A stretch of 5,442 nt of DNA, taken from the NCBI GenBank assembly GCA_030631385.1, contig DAOVLG010000158.1:1-5442 (forward strand). The letters are read 5' to 3'. The position numbers and the translations under genes were made by a program. Within the stretch, counting starts at the first letter, position 1. Each line of letters starts with the position of its first letter. A model generated the notes under the pieces. The model did not search any database. It was not told where the DNA came from and saw only the letters and a program-made list of their open reading frames with translations. Positions 1 through 5,442 of the stretch are shown here, in pieces. The DNA is from Candidatus Coatesiibacteriota bacterium. Lineage in GTDB: Bacteria; RBG-13-66-14.

Positions 1-1
1 G

Positions 2-1300
<1,299 letters not shown>

Positions 1301-1313
1301 GTTAATCCGATCT

Positions 1314-1326
1314 AGGGGGTAATATG
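1314..1326 (+). promoter_or_regulatory. Ribosome binding site and ATG start of the nuclease-like gene
   Basis: An AGGGGG run at 1314-1319 stands four bases before the ATG at 1324. This is the clearest Shine-Dalgarno match at any gene start in the window and supports the chosen start. It lies in the 23-base gap after the biotin carboxylase stop, so the gene could be translated from a readthrough transcript. Confidence 0.6.
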
Positions 1327-2223
1327 CCGCTCTTCCAGCTTACTGAAAATAAATTAACCCGTCTTAAACCAAGCTCTTTAATCAAGGAAAGGGCGTTGCA
1401 GCGCCTATTCGAGGGTAATCTCGAAGAGCTACTCGGCATCCGTTTCGTGGCCAGTGAATACGGCACCGGCGAGAAGCACGGCGGGAGGATAGACACCCTG
1501 GGACTTGACGATAATAACTGTCCCGTGATCATCGAATACAAGCTCGCTTCCAAAGACAACATCATCAATCAGGGTCTTTTTTACCTCGATTGGCTGATGG
1601 ACCACCGGGGGGATTTTGAGATTGCAGTTCAGAAGAAGCTCGGCTCGGATGCCAAGGTTTCCTGGGATTACACCCGTCTGATTCTAATTGCCCAGGAGTT
1701 CAGCAGGTACGACCGCCATGCCGTGGAGCAGATCGATCGAGCAATCGAGCTTAAGAGCTACCGCTTCTACGAGAAAGGCCTGCTTTATCTGGAGGATGTT
1801 TACTCCTCACATTTACCGAAAGCTAGAAAAACAACGGATAAATCAACTGCGGGTGAAAAAAAGGAAGCCGCGGCTTATTCTATCGAGGACCACCTGGCGG
1901 GCAAACCGAAGGGTATTAAAGACTTATTTAACGAACTGCGAGAGCTGCTTCTCAGTTTTGGTGATAATGTTATCGAAAAATCGCTGAAGGTGTATATCGG
2001 TTACTCGACTACTCGCAATTTCTGTGAAATCGAATTACAGAAAAAGCAACTAAAAACATTTCTTGATATACCTTACTCTGAACTAAGTGAATATGACATC
2101 GTAAGGAACGTTACAAATGTTGGCCATTATGGTACTGGTGATTGCCAGCTAATCATCAAGCCGGGAGACGAGCTTCAGCCGGTACTAGACCTCATCAAGC
2201 AGTCCTACGACTACTTCCAATAG
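1324..2223 (+). CDS. Putative PD-(D/E)XK nuclease (DUF91/NucS-like domain) with C-terminal DUF5655-like domain
   Basis: A 299-residue cytoplasmic protein with no signal peptide or membrane segment. Residues about 20-160 resemble the DUF91/NucS-like restriction-endonuclease fold. GGRIDTLGLD (53-62) supplies D57, and VIIEYK (68-73) supplies E71 and K73, giving the D-x13-E-x-K arrangement of PD-(D/E)XK nucleases; 'INQGLFYLDWLMDH' (81-94) is also typical of this group. A Lys/Thr/Glu-rich linker (about 165-185) leads to a C-terminal domain (about 195-299) with KVYIGYSTTRNFCEIELQ (222-239) and 'RNVTNVGHYGTGD' (261-273), which I recognise as DUF5655-like. The substrate is unknown; DNA cleavage is predicted from the motif only. 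The gene is far AT-richer than its neighbours (17 of 60 bases GC at 2041-2100), which suggests horizontal acquisition. It is complete and unbroken. A role in repair or in defence against foreign DNA is possible, but no partner gene is visible. Confidence 0.85.
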   Translation: MPLFQLTENKLTRLKPSSLIKERALQRLFEGNLEELLGIRFVASEYGTGEKHGGRIDTLGLDDNNCPVIIEYKLASKDNIINQGLFYLDWLMDHRGDFEIAVQKKLGSDAKVSWDYTRLILIAQEFSRYDRHAVEQIDRAIELKSYRFYEKGLLYLEDVYSSHLPKARKTTDKSTAGEKKEAAAYSIEDHLAGKPKGIKDLFNELRELLLSFGDNVIEKSLKVYIGYSTTRNFCEIELQKKQLKTFLDIPYSELSEYDIVRNVTNVGHYGTGDCQLIIKPGDELQPVLDLIKQSYDYFQ

Positions 2224-2285
2224 AGGTTCTTTAACGCCAATATGACGAATATGCAGATTATATGTGTTAATGTGTAAAAAAATCT

Positions 2286-2342
2286 CGTAGGGACGGGTGT
2301 ACACACCCGGTGAGCGGGAGGGTCAGGAGATCCTCCCCTACG
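2286..2342. repeat. Compact palindromic element (inverted terminal arms around two hairpins)
   Basis: The arms CGTAGGG (2286-2292) and CCCTACG (2336-2342) are exact inverted complements. Between them lie two further palindromes. One is CGGGTGT/ACACCCG (2294-2300 with 2303-2309, 2-base spacer). The other is GGGAGGGTC/GATCCTCCC (2316-2324 with 2329-2337, loop AGGA, one G-T wobble), which shares two bases with the right arm. The whole can fold like a small cloverleaf. The GC-rich palindrome directly follows an AT-rich stretch (2224-2285). Its form resembles the short dispersed palindromic repeats (REP or MITE-like) found between genes in many bacterial genomes, but only one copy is in this window, so repeat status is inferred. 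It could instead act as a transcript-processing or weak termination structure. Confidence 0.5.
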
Positions 2343-2352
2343 GAAGCAGATT

Positions 2353-3069
2353 TTGAATATTAACGTGGCGTTGGGGCCGGGGGAGCTGGAGGGAGCCGAC
2401 CTCACCGGGCGGGTCGCCGTGGTGATAGACGTCCTGCGGGCCACGACGACCATCACGACGGCCCTGGCCAACGGGGCCGAGGCGGTCATCCCCTTCGCCG
2501 ACCTGGAGGAGTGCCGGGCCTACCGGGAGAAGGAGCCCGAGGTCCTTCTGGGCGGGGAGCGGGAAAGCGTCAAACCGCCGGGCTTCGACCTGGGAAACTC
2601 GCCGCTGGAGTACACCGCCGAACGGGTGTTCGGGCGACGGATCGCCTACACCACCACCAACGGAACCCGGACCATCGAGGCGTGCCGGAGCGCGGAGGAG
2701 GTCCTCCTGGGGGCGCTCATCAACCGCATGGCGACGGCTGAAAGGCTCGCCGCAAGCGGTTTTAGCGCGATCCTGGTCTGCGCCGGAAAGCGCGGCGGGC
2801 CGAACCTTGAAGACACCTACTGCGCAGGTGCTATAATAGAGACGTTGAGGGGATTGGTCTCCAACGGAATATGCCTCACCGACCGGGCCCGGATCGCTCT
2901 TGCGGTTTTCAGCGGGCTCCACCCCGACGGGGGTAGCCTCCTCTCGACGACCGACCACGGCCGGGACCTCGATTCCCTGGGGTTCGGCGGCGACGTGGAC
3001 TACTCCGGGAGGACCGATACCACCGGGACCGTCGGTCGCCTGTTAAACGCCGAAATCCGGGCGGAATAG
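2353..3069 (+). CDS. comB: ComB-family 2-phosphosulfolactate phosphatase
   Basis: A 238-residue cytoplasmic enzyme of the ComB family, which hydrolyses 2-phosphosulfolactate to sulfolactate plus phosphate, a step of coenzyme M synthesis in methanogens. Bacterial members are common outside that pathway and their substrate is often unproven. Family landmarks occur in order: VIDVLRATTTITTALANGA (24-42), GGERESVKPPGFDLGNSP (67-84), TTTNGTRTIEA (100-110), VCAGKRGGPNLEDTYCAGA (142-160) and HGRDLDSLGFGGDVDYS (202-218). The length is normal and no key block is missing. I chose the TTG at 2353 because it gives 'MNINVALGPGEL', matching the usual ComB N-terminus, and because GGAAG at 2342-2346 sits six bases upstream. 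No ATG lies nearby; GTG at 2365 is the alternative. The palindrome at 2286-2342 ends ten bases before the start. The TPR gene follows after 26 bases, suggesting cotranscription. No other sulfonate or coenzyme M gene is visible. Confidence 0.92.
   Translation: MNINVALGPGELEGADLTGRVAVVIDVLRATTTITTALANGAEAVIPFADLEECRAYREKEPEVLLGGERESVKPPGFDLGNSPLEYTAERVFGRRIAYTTTNGTRTIEACRSAEEVLLGALINRMATAERLAASGFSAILVCAGKRGGPNLEDTYCAGAIIETLRGLVSNGICLTDRARIALAVFSGLHPDGGSLLSTTDHGRDLDSLGFGGDVDYSGRTDTTGTVGRLLNAEIRAE
2807..2837 (+). promoter_or_regulatory. Candidate sigma70-type promoter inside comB
   Basis: TGCTATAAT at 2829-2837 is a perfect extended -10 element (TGN-TATAAT). TTGAAG at 2807-2812 matches four of six -35 bases, with a 19-base spacer, slightly long but tolerable with an extended -10. 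A start near 2844 would give a transcript with a leader of about 250 bases before the TPR gene. The hexamer is built from two consecutive ATA isoleucine codons, rare in this GC-rich gene, where ATC is the usual choice. The match could still be chance. Confidence 0.4.
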
Positions 3070-3095
3070 GTCCGTCGCAGACGCCCAAGCGATTG

Positions 3096-4601
3096 ATGAA
3101 CAAGGATCTTCTATACAAGATAATGGCGGCCATCGCGGGCGAAACGGCCCACGAGGCTCACTTTAACCGGATCGTCCCCACCGACATCGAGGACGACGAC
3201 ACCTGCATAATGCTGGCCCTGTTTTACCAGCGGCACGGCAACTACGAACGGGCCCAGCTCTTCGAAGAGCAGGCCAAGCTACTGACCGAGGCCGACTTCA
3301 CCCGCCATCACGCGAGTCGTGATGACCGCCCCACCCTAAGATCAGGGGTACCGATGCCCGATAATATCCTGGACGAGGTTCGCGCGGCGCTGGCCGGGGG
3401 ACCCGGAACCCCCGCCGCCAAGTTCGCCCACATAAACTCCGCCGAACTCGACAACGTGACCACCTGCAACGCCCTGGGCGATCTCTACGGCAGGATCGGT
3501 AACTCGCCGCGGGCCTTCGCCTTTTACCACCGAGCCGCCGAGCTGTTCACCAAAGACGGTTACAACACAAAGGCCATCGCCATCCTGCGCAAGGCCACCC
3601 GTCTCGGCTCGCCGCCCCCCGACGCCCTCTGGGAGCTGGGTGAGCTTTACGCCACCGAGGGTTTCAAGGCCGAGGCCTCGGGCCAGTTCCTGCGTTACGC
3701 CGACGCCAACCGTCGCGCCGGCAACGCCCTGGCCGTCTTGAAGGCCTACGAGCGCATCGTCTCCCTGGACCCGGACAACGCCCACATCTCGATCATCCTC
3801 GCCGATATGTACGCCAAGAGCGGGCTCCTGGAGAAGGCCGTCCGGGAGTACGAGCACGCCCTCGACCTCCTCCGCGACCAGCAGGACCTGGAGGAAGCCG
3901 AGAAGGTCGCCCAGAAGCTGAAAACCCTGAAAATACCGCCCGCTGAGCGCCCCGAGGAGACCCGACCCGTCCAGCGCCGCGAGTCCAGCGACCTCATCGT
4001 ACTGCCCGAGGGCGGGATGGAGCTCGATATCGTCGAGGAGGAAACCGAAGAGGCCGCCCCGGCCACGGAATCGAAGATCCTTCCAGAGCTGATCGGCGAG
4101 GCCGTGCTCGAGGAGGGGCCGACCGATGAGCTTCTCGAGGAGCCCACCACGGACGAAGGCACGGGGGTCATCCTCTACGCCAGCTTCGACAGGGTCATCA
4201 GCGAGTTCAAACAGGCGATGAGCACCCTCACCGAGGGGGATGATCCCCAGGGGCACTACGATCTGGGGATCGCCTACAAAGAGATGGGGATGCTCAACGA
4301 GGCGATCATCGAGCTCCAGGCGGCCTCCAGGCACCATCTCTTCCAGACCAAGGCCCTGCCCGTCCTGGCCGATTGCTTCATTGACAAGGGGATGCCCGAA
4401 CTGGCGGTGAAACAGCTCGAGAGGGCCATCCACCTCACCGATAGCGAGCAGGAACTCCTGGCCATGCACTACCAGGCCGCGATGCTCTGCCTGGAGTTGG
4501 GGGAGCGCGGTGAGGCCGTGGACCACCTCCGGGAGTGCTACGAGTTGGACGCCGGCTACCTCGACGTGGCCAAGCGCCTCGACAGACTCACGGGAGCGTA
4601 A
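3096..4601 (+). CDS. Tetratricopeptide-repeat protein with two TPR blocks and an acidic linker
   Basis: A 501-residue protein without a signal peptide or membrane segment, probably a cytoplasmic scaffold; the partner is unknown. Numbering from the ATG at 3096, TPR-like helix pairs occur at about 35-64 (ALFYQRHGNYERAQLFEEQA), 120-152 (ALGDLYGRIGNSPRAFAFYHRA), 153-206 (two weaker units) and 228-261 (ILADMYAKSGLLEKAVREYE). A Glu-rich, low-complexity linker spans about 280-358, followed by a second block at 383-416 (HYDLGIAYKEMGMLNEAIIE), 417-448 and 451-489. The 'HYDLGIAYKEMG' type of repeat after an acidic spacer is common in TPR proteins of deltaproteobacteria and related lineages, from family memory. 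A TTG immediately upstream at 3093 would add one residue; ATG is preferred. Neither has a good ribosome binding site, and an internal ATG at 3354 has a better one. It follows comB by 26 bases and ends before the terminator at 4693-4712. Confidence 0.88.
   Translation: MNKDLLYKIMAAIAGETAHEAHFNRIVPTDIEDDDTCIMLALFYQRHGNYERAQLFEEQAKLLTEADFTRHHASRDDRPTLRSGVPMPDNILDEVRAALAGGPGTPAAKFAHINSAELDNVTTCNALGDLYGRIGNSPRAFAFYHRAAELFTKDGYNTKAIAILRKATRLGSPPPDALWELGELYATEGFKAEASGQFLRYADANRRAGNALAVLKAYERIVSLDPDNAHISIILADMYAKSGLLEKAVREYEHALDLLRDQQDLEEAEKVAQKLKTLKIPPAERPEETRPVQRRESSDLIVLPEGGMELDIVEEETEEAAPATESKILPELIGEAVLEEGPTDELLEEPTTDEGTGVILYASFDRVISEFKQAMSTLTEGDDPQGHYDLGIAYKEMGMLNEAIIELQAASRHHLFQTKALPVLADCFIDKGMPELAVKQLERAIHLTDSEQELLAMHYQAAMLCLELGERGEAVDHLRECYELDAGYLDVAKRLDRLTGA
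3306..3324 (+). other. Short perfect hairpin within the TPR gene
   Basis: CATCACG (3306-3312) and CGTGATG (3318-3324) are exact inverted complements around a five-base loop. The hairpin encodes the non-TPR stretch between the first and second TPR segments and lies about 20 bases before a strong internal Shine-Dalgarno sequence. Function is unknown and it may be chance. Confidence 0.25.
3344..3356 (+). promoter_or_regulatory. Possible internal translation start in the TPR gene
   Basis: AGGGG at 3344-3348 stands five bases before an in-frame ATG at 3354. Starting there would give a 415-residue product beginning 'MPDNILDEVRAALAGG'. This signal is clearly better than anything before 3096. The upstream codons still look like real coding sequence with a TPR-like unit, so I keep the longer gene and list this as a possible second start. 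Confidence 0.3.
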
Positions 4602-4633
4602 ACCCACTCGGGAGGTGCGATCCACCGGAACAC

Positions 4634-4648
4634 CCCGTCCCAGACGGG
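4634..4648 (+). other. Hairpin in the leader between the TPR and peptidase genes
   Basis: CCCGTC (4634-4639) pairs exactly with GACGGG (4643-4648) around the three-base loop CCA. No T-run follows, so it is not itself a terminator. It lies in the 140-base non-coding stretch 4602-4741, 44 bases upstream of the intrinsic terminator. It may be part of the 3' end of the upstream transcript. Confidence 0.3.
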
Positions 4649-4692
4649 AACCCGACGGCTCGAGCGTTTCCTTTCAGGCCGCGAGACAAACG

Positions 4693-4712
4693 GGGGCCGA
4701 GGGCCCCTTTTT
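4693..4712 (+). terminator. Intrinsic (rho-independent) terminator
   Basis: A perfect six-base GC stem GGGGCC/GGCCCC (4693-4698 with 4702-4707) with loop GAG is followed directly by TTTTT (4708-4712). This is the classic form on the + strand. It lies 91 bases after the TPR stop codon and should end the comB-TPR transcript. It also lies only 29 bases before the peptidase start, leaving little room for a separate promoter and leader. Confidence 0.8.
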
Positions 4713-4741
4713 CCGATTAACAACCCCAACCGATTGCACCG

Positions 4742-5442
4742 TTGAGCGAGACCCACAACCACCGTGCCGATACCCTGGTCTATGAAACGGACCGGGGCCT
4801 GACGGTCATCCTCCGCCGGGACCCGGCCGTCCCGGTGGCCACCGTCTGGGCCTGGGTGAGTGTGGGCAGCGTCAACGAGCCCGATGAGATCGGAGGTATC
4901 TCCCACGTCATCGAGCACATGGCCTTCAAGGGCACACCGACCCGGGGCGGGGGGGAGATCAGCCGCCAGATAGAATCCCACGGCGGCGTGATCAACGCCT
5001 TCACCGGCTACTACTCCACGGCCTACTTCATCAGCCTGCCTAAAAACCATATAAATCTGGGGATCGAGGTCCTGGCGGACGCCCTGGCCAACCCGCTCTT
5101 CGACGAGGGTGAGTTGTCCCGGGAGCTCGAGGTCGTCCGGGAAGAGATCCGCATGCGCGACGACCAGCCAGAGACCCGCCTCTGGGAGCTCACCGCCGAA
5201 CAGGTGTTCACCACCCACCGCCTGGGCCGTTCCGTCGGCGGCTACCTCGACGTGGTCCGGGGGTTCACGCGCGATCAGGTGCTCGACCACTACCACCGAT
5301 TCTACACACCGCGCAACACCCGGGTGGTCGTGGTCGGCGATCTGGAGCCCGAACGGATCCTCCCCGAGGTGGAGAGGTATTTCTCCGCCTACGACCGGCC
5401 CTTCGGTGAACCGGAACCCACCCCCCGGGAACCGGAGCAGAC
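4742..5442 (+). CDS. M16-family zinc metallopeptidase (pitrilysin/processing-peptidase type), 3' end cut by window edge
   Basis: The first 233 residues of an M16 peptidase, a clamshell zinc protease that degrades or processes peptides. The N-terminal catalytic domain is visible: 'GLTVILRRDPAVPVATVWAWVSVGS' style strands (about 19-43), GGISHVIEHMAFKGT (51-65) carrying the inverted zinc motif H55-x-x-E58-H59, NAFTGYYSTAYF (85-96), and 'EVVREEIRMRDD' (130-141), where E135 has the spacing expected for the third zinc ligand (76 residues after H59). Zinc-binding and catalytic residues are intact, so this is an active-type rather than a non-catalytic M16 subunit. A typical member has about 400-450 residues for the single-unit type, so half or less is seen. 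An in-frame TAA at 4718 limits the start; the TTG at 4742 is the first plausible codon, but no Shine-Dalgarno sequence precedes it. No signal peptide is seen with this start. Many M16B genes occur as pairs; a partner would lie downstream. Confidence 0.9.
   Translation, partial: MSETHNHRADTLVYETDRGLTVILRRDPAVPVATVWAWVSVGSVNEPDEIGGISHVIEHMAFKGTPTRGGGEISRQIESHGGVINAFTGYYSTAYFISLPKNHINLGIEVLADALANPLFDEGELSRELEVVREEIRMRDDQPETRLWELTAEQVFTTHRLGRSVGGYLDVVRGFTRDQVLDHYHRFYTPRNTRVVVVGDLEPERILPEVERYFSAYDRPFGEPEPTPREPEQ

Noticed and set aside
2242..2270. Possible promoter in the AT-rich spacer (ATGACG, 17 bases, TGTTAA) ahead of comB
   Set aside because: Both hexamers are poor matches and such strings are expected by chance in AT-rich DNA; not strong enough to list as a feature.
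2286..2342. Reading the paired palindromes as a CRISPR array or as a tRNA-like gene
   Set aside because: There is no repeated unit with spacers, no T-loop GGTTCGAATCC-like sequence and no anticodon-stem arrangement of tRNA length; only an inverted-repeat element is supported.
2338..2958. Antisense open frame of 206 codons opposite comB
   Set aside because: It is a shadow of the well-conserved ComB reading frame, with Arg/Gly/Pro-rich composition and no recognisable motif.
3119..3124. GATAAT near the start of the TPR gene as a -10 element
   Set aside because: The nearest -35-like TTGATG is 20 bases away and the site lies inside the coding sequence; the TATAAT at 2832 is a far better match.
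4610..4617. Strong Shine-Dalgarno-like GGGAGGTG just after the TPR stop codon
   Set aside because: No ATG, GTG or TTG lies at a workable distance downstream, and no small open reading frame with a credible protein follows.
3342..4625. Long antisense open frame of 427 codons opposite the TPR gene
   Set aside because: It arises from GC-rich codon structure of the + strand gene. Its translation is low-complexity Gly/Val/Leu/Glu-rich with no recognisable domain, while the + strand gives clear TPRs.
4556..5296. Antisense open frame of 246 codons opposite the M16 peptidase start
   Set aside because: The + strand encodes an intact HXXEH peptidase domain here; the antisense frame would also run through the terminator and shows no family features.

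Overview
This 5.4 kb window comes from a GC-rich bacterial chromosome. A sampled row of the first gene is 73% GC (44 of 60 bases at 601-660). The gene content is ordinary bacterial housekeeping, with no phage, plasmid, transposase, CRISPR, tRNA or rRNA signal. The organism cannot be named from the sequence. The style of the TPR gene (a 'HYDLGIAYKEMG' repeat after an acidic linker), the bacterial ComB homologue, and several genes with non-ATG or poorly supported starts would fit an uncultured or deltaproteobacteria-like GC-rich lineage; that placement is inference.

Layout, all genes on the + strand: (1) 2-1300, the 3' 96% or so of a biotin carboxylase gene (accC type), cut by the left window edge; (2) 1324-2223, a two-domain putative nuclease (PD-(D/E)XK/DUF91-like domain plus a C-terminal DUF5655-like domain) in distinctly AT-richer DNA; (3) 2224-2352, an AT-rich spacer followed by a compact palindromic element at 2286-2342 ending just before the next gene; (4) 2353-3069, a ComB-family phosphatase (2-phosphosulfolactate phosphatase family), which carries a good-looking sigma70-type promoter inside it; (5) 3096-4601, a 501-residue tetratricopeptide-repeat protein in two TPR blocks joined by an acidic linker; (6) 4602-4741, a non-coding leader with two hairpins, the second a textbook intrinsic terminator; (7) 4742-5442, the first 233 codons of an M16 zinc metallopeptidase with an intact HXXEH motif, cut by the right window edge.

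The genes do not form one obvious pathway. Biotin carboxylase serves fatty-acid or anaplerotic carboxylation, ComB acts on phosphorylated sulfonates or an unknown analogue, the TPR protein is probably a scaffold, and the M16 peptidase degrades or processes peptides. comB and the TPR gene are 26 bases apart and look cotranscribed; the terminator separates that unit from the peptidase gene.

I do not see a convincing new multi-gene system. The items most worth a second look are the AT-rich nuclease gene inserted into this GC-rich neighbourhood, the palindromic element abutting the comB start, the promoter embedded in comB by rare ATA codons, and the terminator placed only 29 bases before a peptidase start codon that lacks a visible ribosome binding site.
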